A DNA stretch of 64,000 bases. Origin: UBA6244 sp965140775 (lineage in GTDB: Bacteria > Bacteroidota > Bacteroidia > Bacteroidales > F082). Both the position numbers and the translations under genes were made by a program. Shown one piece after another: positions 1-7,632 of the stretch; positions within the stretch are counted from its first letter, which is position 1; the number at the start of each line of letters is the position of its first letter. The stretch covers positions 558,001 through 622,000 of the forward strand of contig OZ223471.1 of assembly GCA_965140775.1 (NCBI GenBank), read 5' to 3'. The notes below the pieces were generated by a model. The model made no database searches. It worked only from the letters and a program-made list of their open reading frames with translations, and was not told where the DNA came from.

Positions 1-666
1 AAGAGTGGAATCCCAGGAATAATGACAGCTTCGCACGATATGCGTTTTTATAATAATATATTGTGGAATAACTTAAGTCCTGAAATATCAGAGGATGACA
101 TGGCTGTTGTTTGTTTCAGCCCGGCAGACCTCCAATACTGCCTCATATGGGAAGGCCGGGCAGAAGGATTGAATATTATTCAGAATGACCCCCTATTTGT
201 AAACCCTGCCCCCAATTATGGCCTAGATAGCAATGGCTGGGAATATGATTGGTCGTTGCAAGATGATTCACCGGCTATTAACTCCGGAACACCGGATACC
301 ACGGGGATGAACCTACTTCCTGAAGACTTAGCCGGCAATCCCCGCATCTACGGCAACCGCATCGATATGGGAGCGTACGAAAACCAACATGTGTGGGTAA
401 AAATAAACGATTCACCCGCATTCGCTAAGCAGATATTAGTGTATCCCAATCCCGGCACAGACCGGATTATGGTCGCATTGCCCGAAAACACACAAGAGGC
501 CTGGATAGAGTTATTTGATGGTACCAGGCAGAAGGTGTTGTCGCAACGTGTTTATTCTAATGTGTGTATTTTTATGCCAACCCAATTGGCTCCCGGGATG
601 TACTTTTACCGCATCTACAATCAGGATGAGGTGTTTAAAAAAGGGAAATGGGTGAAACTTCAATGA
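1..666 (+). CDS. T9SS-sorted secreted protein, C-terminal part (5' end outside window)
   Basis: The reading frame is open from base 1, so the gene begins upstream of the window; the first internal ATG at 22 is unlikely to be the start. What is visible is the end of a right-handed beta-helix/choice-of-anchor type protein: a QDDSPAINSG stretch, then an RIYG..IDMGAYE motif that commonly closes such helices in Bacteroidota, then a type A T9SS sorting domain (VYPNPGTDRI ... PGMYFYRI ... KGKWVKL). The T9SS would export it across the outer membrane and remove or anchor the tail. The last ~110 residues are nearly identical to those of the next gene, so the two are recent tandem duplicates. Substrate or ligand is unknown. 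Confidence 0.85.
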   Translation, partial: KSGIPGIMTASHDMRFYNNILWNNLSPEISEDDMAVVCFSPADLQYCLIWEGRAEGLNIIQNDPLFVNPAPNYGLDSNGWEYDWSLQDDSPAINSGTPDTTGMNLLPEDLAGNPRIYGNRIDMGAYENQHVWVKINDSPAFAKQILVYPNPGTDRIMVALPENTQEAWIELFDGTRQKVLSQRVYSNVCIFMPTQLAPGMYFYRIYNQDEVFKKGKWVKLQ

Positions 667-695
667 TGAAATACCGATTACTACATTAAATAGTA

Positions 696-2324
696 ATGAA
701 ACTCTACTACACAACTAAAACTCAGCTTTTATTCCTGATATTTCAATTCGTGGTATTTGGAGGTTATGCGCAAAACTTTACGTTCAGTGGTCATGTCACC
801 AGTGACACTACATGGGCCGCAGACACCCTTTTAATAGCTAACGATGTAATTATTGATAGCAACGTAACACTTACCGTAATGCCAGGCACTTTCATACACA
901 TTCTTGGACACTACAGCATCCAGTCTTACGGAAGTATCCGTGCTATTGGAACCATATCTGACAGCATCGTGTTCACGCACTTAGACACAATTCAATACGC
1001 CGACACCTCAACTACAGCAGGTGGTTGGCATGGAATCCGGCTGTTACCTCGGTCCACAAGCGACACCTCTTATTTCGAATATTGTCATATCTCAAATGGG
1101 AAAGCAGTTGAGCCTGGCACTTCTGTCCACGATCCCAACAATGAAGCAAATAAGGGAGGAGGTATATACTTAAATAGTTATGCACACCTAATGGTAAGTA
1201 ATTCAACTTTTTATCACAATAGGGCGAATTATTCAGGTGGGGGGTTATCTGTTGTCCATTGTTCCTCCATTTCACTGTTGAACAATGTCTTCAAATACAA
1301 TCAGGCGTTTTATTCTGGTGGAGGTGCAATAATCGATAGTACAACCTCAACACTAATATTAGGCAACCTATTTGTTGCAAATGAAGCTCTTTGTAATTAT
1401 CCTAATAATTATGTTGGCGGTGATGGAGCGGGTTTAGCCATTTATGATAATGCAATTGTAGGTAATAATAGGTTTTTTAACAATAATTCTGTTTCAGGAA
1501 CCCTTTACCTCAGTTCAGATAGTGCTTTCGTTTATAATAATATAATTTCCAACAATATGGGGGCTGGAGTGTTGGTTAACGTAGGTTATTTTGGAAGTTA
1601 CACATTGATTAACAATACAATAACCAATAATTTTGGTTATGATCCCGGCGGATGCGGTATTTACTTTTTTAGTAACCGTGCTCATATGAAAAACAATATC
1701 GTTTACGGCAACGATTGTAATCATTCCTGGGGGGAGCCTATACAAGTCTACAACCCGTATCCCAACGGTGCCAAAGCCGATTTTGCCTATTCATGCAATC
1801 CAGACGATCCTATTTACTACGAAGGTGTCGGAAACATCACCGAGAATCCCTTGTTTGTCAGTCCAACTTTAGGAGCGGGGCCATGCTATGATGGCTTACA
1901 AGCCGACTGGTCCCTTCAAGACAACTCCCCCTGCATCAACACAGGCACTCCCGACACCACAGGGCTTCTACTTCCGGCAATTGATCTAGCTAGCAATCCC
2001 CGCATCTACGGCAACCGCATCGATATGGGCGCCTATGAAAACCAGCATGTGTGGGTCAAAATAAATGATTCACCCGCATTCGCTAAGCAGATATCGGTTT
2101 ATCCCAATCCTGGAACTGACCGGATTATGGTTGCTGTACCCGAAAACAATCAAGAGTTATGGATAGAGCTTTTTGATGGTACCGGGCAACTAGTGTTGTG
2201 GGAACGGGTTTATTTCAATGTGTGTATTTTTACACCAACCCAATTGGCTCCCGGGATGTACTTTTACCACATCTACAATCAGGATGAGGTGTTTAAAAAA
2301 GGGAAATGGGTGAAACTTCAATGA
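696..2324 (+). CDS. Secreted parallel beta-helix protein with T9SS type A sorting domain
   Basis: A 542-residue protein with an N-terminal signal peptide (hydrophobic LLFLIFQFVVFGGYAQ, residues ~10-26). The middle (~30-430) is rich in short G/N-S-x-F turns such as NNVFKYN and NNTITNN, typical of right-handed parallel beta-helices that often bind or cleave polysaccharides. No catalytic residues can be assigned, so it may be an adhesin or surface scaffold. The tail (~455-542) is a T9SS sorting domain beginning VYPNPGTDRI and ending GKWVKLQ. It lies 29 bases after the preceding homologue, and the whole spacer plus start region is repeated after this gene at 2325-2404, so the locus grew by tandem duplication. 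Confidence 0.88.
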   Translation: MKLYYTTKTQLLFLIFQFVVFGGYAQNFTFSGHVTSDTTWAADTLLIANDVIIDSNVTLTVMPGTFIHILGHYSIQSYGSIRAIGTISDSIVFTHLDTIQYADTSTTAGGWHGIRLLPRSTSDTSYFEYCHISNGKAVEPGTSVHDPNNEANKGGGIYLNSYAHLMVSNSTFYHNRANYSGGGLSVVHCSSISLLNNVFKYNQAFYSGGGAIIDSTTSTLILGNLFVANEALCNYPNNYVGGDGAGLAIYDNAIVGNNRFFNNNSVSGTLYLSSDSAFVYNNIISNNMGAGVLVNVGYFGSYTLINNTITNNFGYDPGGCGIYFFSNRAHMKNNIVYGNDCNHSWGEPIQVYNPYPNGAKADFAYSCNPDDPIYYEGVGNITENPLFVSPTLGAGPCYDGLQADWSLQDNSPCINTGTPDTTGLLLPAIDLASNPRIYGNRIDMGAYENQHVWVKINDSPAFAKQISVYPNPGTDRIMVAVPENNQELWIELFDGTGQLVLWERVYFNVCIFTPTQLAPGMYFYHIYNQDEVFKKGKWVKLQ

Positions 2325-2458
2325 TGTAATACCGATTACTACATTAAATAGTAATGAATCTCTACTACACAACTAAAACTCAGTTTTTATTCCTGATATT
2401 TCAAAAGAAAAAATCGTTCAACCCGATCTCTAAACCGGATTCTTTGTGCCGATTGTAA
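2325..2458 (+). pseudogene. Truncated third copy of the tandem beta-helix gene
   Basis: Bases 2325-2404 repeat 667-746 with only a few differences, including the intergenic spacer, the start codon (2354) and the first 17 codons encoding the signal peptide start (M-N-L-Y-Y-T-T-K). After FLIFQ the similarity stops abruptly and the frame runs through unrelated sequence to a TAA at 2456-2458, giving a 34-codon stub. It cannot encode a working secreted protein. The breakpoint marks the edge of the tandem duplication, or the point where an insertion or deletion removed the rest. Confidence 0.75.
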
Positions 2459-2956
2459 CTTTCACCTCATGCTTTTATATCCCTCCATGTGTACCGATTT
2501 ATATTGAGCCCCCCCTGCCAAAGCAACTTCGACATATCCAACCGCAAAAAAATCTACTCACAGTAAGCTACTTATAAAAAATTGTATTACATTTGAGCAA
2601 CTTAATAACAGCAAACGAATAAAAAGACCTATTCCGTGAATCCTTACCTTGAGCAAAGTGTCAACAGATATGTGGTTTTGATTGATGTGGTTTTTGGACA
2701 ATAGTACACTGAAATAGCATTGAGAGAAAAAAGTAATTTTAAACGTTTCTAAACATTTAAAAATGGATATCTTCAACATTATGAAACATAAAGAAAAATC
2801 GAATGGGGTTTTAAGCGGTGATCTCACAAGCAAGATAAACGCGATATGGTGTGTTTATACACTAGTTAGCTGCAACCTCGTAAGACACTGCTAACTTGAA
2901 ACTGACAGTCATTGAACGAACATTTTTCTAAACTAAATTGACACAAAATATTTGAC
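2459..2956. other. Gene-free stretch before the first accessory block
   Basis: No convincing gene is visible. A TAnnTTTG-like box lies at 2588-2595, followed by a short open stretch around 2636-2704 (22 codons from a GTG) that may be the relic of a gene cut off by the accessory block. The ~138 bp leader repeat (2736-2873) fills the second half. The reverse-strand open frame at 2558-2833 looks accidental. Confidence 0.5.
2736..2873 (+). repeat. Leader repeat copy A (matches 17842-17980)
   Basis: This segment aligns with 17842-17980 over its whole length: ATTTTAAACGTTT, then ATTTAAAAATGGATATCTTC, CATAAAGAAA, GCGGTGAT, GGTGTGTTT and TAGTTA occur in the same order in both. Each copy sits just before a block of AT-rich accessory genes. 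Both can be read as a short peptide starting M-D-I-F..M.HKE.S.G (here 2763-2894, 43 residues), but the conserved feature may be the DNA itself. The 3' end contains GTTAGC, like the right arm of the attC-like element at 4584-4712. Confidence 0.65.
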
Positions 2957-4561
2957 ATGGAACTCAACCCAAGAGAATTTGACACCATCCTTTCCGCTTT
3001 TCTTTCTACATGGACAGTTGAAAGAGTTAAGACTATGACCATTGAGCAATATGCTAACCTAAGCGACCACGACTCCTTTTGTTATTGGCTTGAGTATAGA
3101 AGCAAATATCTTGGTGCAGTTGGCGGAATAGCTTTACATAAATTTGAATTGTGGAAGCCAAAAGACGAAAAGGATTTTGCAGACACTAGATTTACGACAG
3201 ACGGTGAATATGTTTGGAACACAAAAAAGGGGACAACTAGACAAGAAGCATTTTTAGAAATTAAGCGACTAATTCTTGAGATTATTTTTCAATCACAAAA
3301 ACAAAATTGGGAAACAATTGACACAATTGCATATCATGCAATCGGCAAATGGAAAATTGCATTTCTCTATTCAAACAAAAAACTTCTGCCGATATATAGC
3401 AAAAGAGCTTTGCTATCAATTGCAAAAGGGTTAGGAAAAGAATTCCCTTACACCACTCATGTTTCAGTTTTACAAAAATTCATTCTTACTTTTAAGGATA
3501 AGGCAGAGAACATTGACGATTTTGCAAGTAAAGTTTATCTGCAATTTGCAGAGAAGAAAGGCAAGCGAAATTTTTATATCATTGGAAGCAAATACGGTGA
3601 TGGAAATGGAAACGATAATGTTCCCAAAATAAATGAATTTATTAAAACCAATTGCGTTGCAATTGGTTTTTTAGATTGGTTAGACTTTTCGGAGCACATG
3701 GGTGCTGATAGAAAAACCGTTAATGAATTTGTAAACACAAATTGGAAATCAGAGAAACCAGCTTGGCATAAAATACAGAGATATTTTTATTTGCTATCGC
3801 AAATAAAGGAAGGCGACATCATAGCTGTAAAATCCCACGGAGCACACAACCAACTCACGATAATTGCTTATGCGGAAGTTGTAAAAAGAAATGGAAGTAT
3901 CTACGAACACAACAAAGATGAGTTAGGACATCACATTCATGTTGACTTTTTAGATGCAGGTTTTTACAAACAATTAGGTTTGACTTATGCCGAAACCATC
4001 CACCATCTGACACCCAAGAAAGACGGAGAAAAATTCTACAAAGTTTTCGGATGGTATGCAGACGTTCCAACTAAAGAAAGTGAAGTTGAAATTACTAATG
4101 CAGAAGACGAGGAAGATGAAGATGAAACAAACGAAAGCGGCTACAACGAAAAATCAGAAACTTCATTTGAACGAAGTGCGTCTGCATCTGTAAAAGTAAA
4201 TCTTGTTCACAGCCGTATTCAAAATCGTTTTGTAAAGTACTTAATGACAACTTATCCTAATGACATTAACACAGGAGAAAGGAATAGAATTGATGCAAGA
4301 CGAGAAACCAACACCGAGATTTTAATTTATGAAATCAAACCTTTTGAAAGTGTTTATGCTTGCATTCGTGACGGCATTGGACAACTGCTTGACTACTCAC
4401 ATCAACAAAAATCAAGAAAAGAAAAACGAATATTTATTGTTGGGCCAAATGAACCCGTACAACACGACATTGACTTTATTAACGCAATTAAAAATGTTTT
4501 ACAAATTCCATTTGGTTACATCGCATTTGACGAGTTAAAATTAATAGCAAAAGAGTTTTAG
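2957..4561 (+). CDS. EVE-like/PD-(D/E)xK nuclease, candidate modification-dependent restriction enzyme
   Basis: A 534-residue protein in three parts. Residues ~1-190 resemble the N-terminal region found on McrB-type and related restriction proteins (DSFCYWLEYRSKYLGAVGG). Residues ~205-370 look like a PUA/EVE-type base-recognition fold (FYIIGSKYGDG, GFLDWLDFSEHMG, KEGDIIAVKSHG), known to bind modified bases. After an acidic linker (~375-395), residues ~409-534 form a PD-(D/E)xK nuclease core with Asp446, Glu459-x-Lys461 (EIKP) and Gln476 (IGQLLDY). The likely role is cleavage of DNA carrying modified bases, for example phage DNA. There is no methyltransferase or McrBC-like GTPase beside it, which fits a stand-alone type IV-like enzyme. 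Base composition is lower in GC than the flanking core genes. Family assignment is from motif recognition, not a search. Confidence 0.7.
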   Translation: MELNPREFDTILSAFLSTWTVERVKTMTIEQYANLSDHDSFCYWLEYRSKYLGAVGGIALHKFELWKPKDEKDFADTRFTTDGEYVWNTKKGTTRQEAFLEIKRLILEIIFQSQKQNWETIDTIAYHAIGKWKIAFLYSNKKLLPIYSKRALLSIAKGLGKEFPYTTHVSVLQKFILTFKDKAENIDDFASKVYLQFAEKKGKRNFYIIGSKYGDGNGNDNVPKINEFIKTNCVAIGFLDWLDFSEHMGADRKTVNEFVNTNWKSEKPAWHKIQRYFYLLSQIKEGDIIAVKSHGAHNQLTIIAYAEVVKRNGSIYEHNKDELGHHIHVDFLDAGFYKQLGLTYAETIHHLTPKKDGEKFYKVFGWYADVPTKESEVEITNAEDEEDEDETNESGYNEKSETSFERSASASVKVNLVHSRIQNRFVKYLMTTYPNDINTGERNRIDARRETNTEILIYEIKPFESVYACIRDGIGQLLDYSHQQKSRKEKRIFIVGPNEPVQHDIDFINAIKNVLQIPFGYIAFDELKLIAKEF

Positions 4562-4583
4562 TATGATACTGAAAAAGGCAGCA

Positions 4584-4712
4584 GCTAACACACAATAAAG
4601 CCAATAAGGGTTTCAGTGGTTTGCGAAGGTTTGTAGTCCGCTTCAACTTTTCGTGTACCTTGACAGGAAATCGCCCGCAATCCCTTACTGGCCATTTAGT
4701 CAAACGTTAGCG
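4584..4712. other. attC-like imperfect palindrome between cassette genes
   Basis: The left arm starts GCTAAC and ends GCCAATAAGGG (4600-4610). The right arm starts CCCTTACTGGC (4682-4692) and ends GTTAGC (4706-4711). The arms pair over the outer 6 bp and the inner 11 bp with one mismatch, and the interior contains GTCCGCTTCAACTTTTC and TTGACAGGAA. The interior and layout recur at 19515-19639. An imperfect palindrome bounded by AAC/GTT boxes just after a stop codon is the design of integron attC recombination sites, though the core boxes do not match the RYYYAAC/GTTRRRY consensus exactly. Confidence 0.55.
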
Positions 4713-4806
4713 TTCATGCAAAGAAACTCTGTGACACAATGAAACTAAAGAATGAATCGGATAAATATAGAAAAGTTATAAATCAACTAATTAAAAACTG
4801 AATATT

Positions 4807-5178
4807 ATGGCAGACAAAAAAGTTTTATTCATTGCATTCGCAATAGAAGATGAAAGACAAAGGGATTTTCTAAAAGGACAATCTCTTCACCCAAGAGCAC
4901 CTTTTGAATTTATTGATATGTCAGTGAAACAGCCATATGATAAGGATTGGCAAGATAGAGTAAGAACCAGAATTAGACGTTCTAACGGAGTTATTGTTCT
5001 GGCAAGTAAAAATTCTCTAACATCAAGTGGTCAAAAATGGGAAATCCAATGTGCAAGAGACGAAGGAAAGAGAATTCTAGGGATATGGGCTTATACTGAT
5101 GATCGTACTAATATAGTAGGTGTAAATACAAAGGTTTGGTCAGACGCTAATATAAGCGGTTTTATAGATAGTCTCTAA
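4807..5178 (+). CDS. thsB-like: ThsB-like TIR-domain protein (Thoeris sensor/cyclase candidate)
   Basis: A compact 123-residue single-domain protein. VLFIAFAIEDERQRDFL, the FEFIDMS strand, a central helix with RVRTRIRRSNGVIVLAS, and KWEIQCARDEGKRILGIW match the ThsB-type TIR-like fold (formerly DUF1863). Trp78-Glu79 is the probable catalytic pair, by analogy with TIR domains that split or cyclise NAD. In Thoeris systems the TIR protein senses infection and makes a cyclic ADP-ribose-type signal for a second protein. Here the next gene, 10 bases downstream, encodes a caspase-like protease, the effector described for type IV Thoeris. It is the first gene of an operon of five that starts ~95 bases after an attC-like hairpin. 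The role is inferred from family and context. Confidence 0.8.
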   Translation: MADKKVLFIAFAIEDERQRDFLKGQSLHPRAPFEFIDMSVKQPYDKDWQDRVRTRIRRSNGVIVLASKNSLTSSGQKWEIQCARDEGKRILGIWAYTDDRTNIVGVNTKVWSDANISGFIDSL

Positions 5179-5188
5179 CAATCAATGT

Positions 5189-6154
5189 ATGAAAAAAGCG
5201 CTAGTAATAGGAATCAATAATTATCCAAGCCATCCTCTTAAAGGAGCTGTTAATGACGCTAAAATCATTTCTGAGTTCCTACAAGTTAATGGAAATGACA
5301 CTACTAATTTTGAAGTAACAACCCTTTATGATGTTGGTACGAAATCTGAACTATTGACTGAAATTTCGAATTTCTTTAAAGTGACTGCTGATATGTGCCT
5401 TTTATATTTTGCTGGACATGGCTATGTAAATGAATTAGGCGGCTTTTTAGTAACACCTGATCACAAAAGATATGATGAAGGAATTGACATGAATTATATC
5501 TTAAATTTAGCCAATAGTTCAGATATTAGGAACAAGGTTATTATTCTTGATTGTTGTAAATCGGGAAGTTTTGCAATACCTGCTGAGAATGGAAGCGTAA
5601 CGCATATTAAGACTGGAATTTCAATTCTTACATCTTCAAGAGAAGATGAACCATCAAAAGAAGTAAATGGTCATGGAGTTTTCACAAATTTATTAATTGA
5701 AGGCTTGAAAGGTGGAGCTGCCGATGTCAGAGGGCACATTTCTCCAGGCGGGTTATATGCATATATAGACCAAGCTTTAGGTGCACATGAACAAAGACCT
5801 GTGTTTAAAACAAATGTTACCGAATTTGTAGAACTGAGGAGTGTCATTCCTCAAGTTCCACTTTCTACTCTTCGAAAGCTAACTGAATATTTTCATTCTC
5901 CTTCAGATAAATTGCAATTAGATCCTTCATTTGAGGAAACAAACTCAAATAACATTGAACATAAAGTAATAGAACCTTATGCTAAACCAGAGAATATAGC
6001 GATCTTTAAGAATCTTCAAAAATTAGAAGGTGTCGGATTAGTAGTTCCGATCGGTGAAGAGCATATGTATTTTGCAGCAATGAATTCTAAAGAATGTAGA
6101 CTTACCTCATTAGGACATCATTATTGGAGATTAGTTCATGAAGGAAGAATCTGA
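5189..6154 (+). CDS. Caspase-like (C14) protease, Thoeris type IV-like effector
   Basis: 321 residues. The N-terminal ~220 form a caspase/metacaspase domain: ALVIGINNYPSHPLKGAVNDA at the first strand, His77 in YFAGHG and Cys123 in DCCKSG make the catalytic dyad, and SREDEPSKE and GVFTNLLIEGL follow as usual in bacterial caspases. The C-terminal ~90 residues include LEGVGLVVPIG and CRLTSLGHHYWRLV, which look like a small winged-helix segment that may act in signal or partner recognition. In type IV Thoeris a TIR-made N7-cADPR signal switches on a caspase-like protease that degrades cell proteins and kills the infected cell. Translation is probably coupled to the next gene, which starts 17 bases before this stop codon. 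Substrate choice cannot be read from the sequence. Confidence 0.85.
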   Translation: MKKALVIGINNYPSHPLKGAVNDAKIISEFLQVNGNDTTNFEVTTLYDVGTKSELLTEISNFFKVTADMCLLYFAGHGYVNELGGFLVTPDHKRYDEGIDMNYILNLANSSDIRNKVIILDCCKSGSFAIPAENGSVTHIKTGISILTSSREDEPSKEVNGHGVFTNLLIEGLKGGAADVRGHISPGGLYAYIDQALGAHEQRPVFKTNVTEFVELRSVIPQVPLSTLRKLTEYFHSPSDKLQLDPSFEETNSNNIEHKVIEPYAKPENIAIFKNLQKLEGVGLVVPIGEEHMYFAAMNSKECRLTSLGHHYWRLVHEGRI

Positions 6155-7124
6155 AATTAAACATATGAAGGGGTATAATATTCATTTTTTAGGGAGTGAT
6201 TTCAAGGTTGAAATACCAGATTATAAGGAATATATTAATGATGTTGCTATAAATAAAGAGACTTCCAAGCCTGATTTAGATTATATCTATTACAGTGTAA
6301 TACAAAGTAAGAGCAGAAGGGTTCCTATTATTAGTGCAAGCAATATTTATAGAGTTAAATTTGCAAAAGTTGACAGATCTGGTAGTTTTAAAAAAGATTA
6401 TAGAATTAATGAATACGAGCAACTTACTACGCAAGACTATAAACAATTTAACACAATAAAAGCAGCGACTATTGAAAAAGGTCACATGACCAAAAGAGAA
6501 GATGTTCAATGGGATTTAAATGAAGATGAAGCTGAAGCTCAAAAAGCAGCGATTAGTACATTTTTTTATACTAATGCTGTTCCCCAACATGATTCATTAA
6601 ATAATGGGCCATGGAAATATTTAGAAAATTCAGTTATTATAAAAGGCAGAGTCCTTCAACCTGCAAAAGTATCAGTTTTTACTGGACCTGTTTTGGATAA
6701 ATTAGACCCTGAATTTAAAGTACGACTTCAAGATGGTTCAATATTTAAAATCCCTATTTTATTTTGGAAAGTAATTTATTATTTAAAAGCCGATGGCAAC
6801 CTTTATAGAGCAGGTTTTTTGATGGGACAAATCGATCCCATGAGAAAGGATGGTTTGATTAATGAGATTGGTTTTCGAGAAATTGACTTAGTAGAGAAGA
6901 AATCATCACTCAAACCATTTCTTGAATTTAAAGAGGACGAAAATTATCAAGTTCCTGTATCTTTAATTGAAGAACTCACAAAATTAAAGTTTCAAGATGC
7001 AATTGATCGTCATGAAAACATCAAACCAACAATTCTAAAATTAGAAGAAGTCCAAATCAGAAATTTCGGAGATTCGTTATATAGTCAAGTTCCTTCATTT
7101 GAAGTTAGTGGTTTATTAGTATAG
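6138..7124 (+). CDS. NUC1-type DNA/RNA non-specific endonuclease in the TIR-caspase operon
   Basis: 328 residues. The core at ~50-215 matches the NucA/EndoG (beta-beta-alpha-metal) nuclease family: RRVPIISASNIYRVKF, then EKGHM with His116 replacing the usual DRGH, then FFYTNAVPQ with Asn146, and LNNGPWKYLE with the likely metal-binding Asn155. The Asp-Arg of DRGH is changed to Glu-Lys, as in some active relatives, so activity is likely but not certain. The C-terminal ~100 residues (EIDLVEKKSS ... GLLV) are not recognised. No signal peptide is seen, so it acts in the cytoplasm. It overlaps the caspase gene by 17 bases (an alternative ATG lies at 6165). A nuclease under protease control, as in eukaryotic CAD/EndoG death pathways, is an attractive but unproven reading. 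Confidence 0.75.
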   Translation: MKEESEIKHMKGYNIHFLGSDFKVEIPDYKEYINDVAINKETSKPDLDYIYYSVIQSKSRRVPIISASNIYRVKFAKVDRSGSFKKDYRINEYEQLTTQDYKQFNTIKAATIEKGHMTKREDVQWDLNEDEAEAQKAAISTFFYTNAVPQHDSLNNGPWKYLENSVIIKGRVLQPAKVSVFTGPVLDKLDPEFKVRLQDGSIFKIPILFWKVIYYLKADGNLYRAGFLMGQIDPMRKDGLINEIGFREIDLVEKKSSLKPFLEFKEDENYQVPVSLIEELTKLKFQDAIDRHENIKPTILKLEEVQIRNFGDSLYSQVPSFEVSGLLV

Positions 7125-7128
7125 TAAT

Positions 7129-7632
7129 ATGAAAAAAAATATTAGCGTTTTTATTTCACATCCAACTCCATATAATAAGTATCAAAAAGAATTCTTGCTT
7201 TTGATAGAGGCTAAGCTGCAAGAACATGGACTTAATCTAACTAATTTGGGTAAGAATAATTGGGACTTTCGAAGTCCATTAAAACCAATTCGAGAAATGA
7301 TGCAAAGCTGTAAAGCTGCTATTATTATTGGACTAGAGAGACATCATAGTTTTATCGGTTATGAAAAGGAACATAGTAAAGAATCATCAGAACATATTCA
7401 TAAATTCACTACATCTCCATGGGTTCAAATTGAAGCAGGAATGGCTTATCAACAGGGGTTGCCACTACTGATTCTTAAAGAGAAAAAGGTTTATAACGAG
7501 GGTATACTAGATTCTCAGATTAGCGATTATTACATATTTGAGTTGGAAGTTGAAAAACAATTTAAAAAATTATCTCCCGAATTAGAAGAAATAATTCAAA
7601 GTTGGGTTAATCATATTAATAAATTGGAATAA
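7129..7632 (+). CDS. TIR-like/nucleotide-hydrolase-like protein in the defence operon
   Basis: 167 residues. The start ISVFISHPTPYNKYQKEF is a TIR-like first strand. PIREMMQSCKAAIIIGLERH is followed by a polar insert, then SPWVQIEAGMAYQQGLPLLIL with Trp98 and Glu102 where a catalytic Glu would sit in TIR or deoxyribosyltransferase-like (DRHyd) folds. A NAD- or nucleotide-processing sensor is the best guess; a binding-only role is possible. It begins 4 bases after the nuclease stop and its own stop codon touches the ATG of the next gene, so all are probably one transcript. Its insert has many His/Lys residues, unlike the first TIR-like protein of the operon, so the two are not simple duplicates. 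Confidence 0.6.
   Translation: MKKNISVFISHPTPYNKYQKEFLLLIEAKLQEHGLNLTNLGKNNWDFRSPLKPIREMMQSCKAAIIIGLERHHSFIGYEKEHSKESSEHIHKFTTSPWVQIEAGMAYQQGLPLLILKEKKVYNEGILDSQISDYYIFELEVEKQFKKLSPELEEIIQSWVNHINKLE

Noticed and set aside
2558..2833. Reverse-strand open frame of 91 codons upstream of the first accessory block.
   Set aside because: Low-complexity composition, no motifs, lies across the leader repeat.
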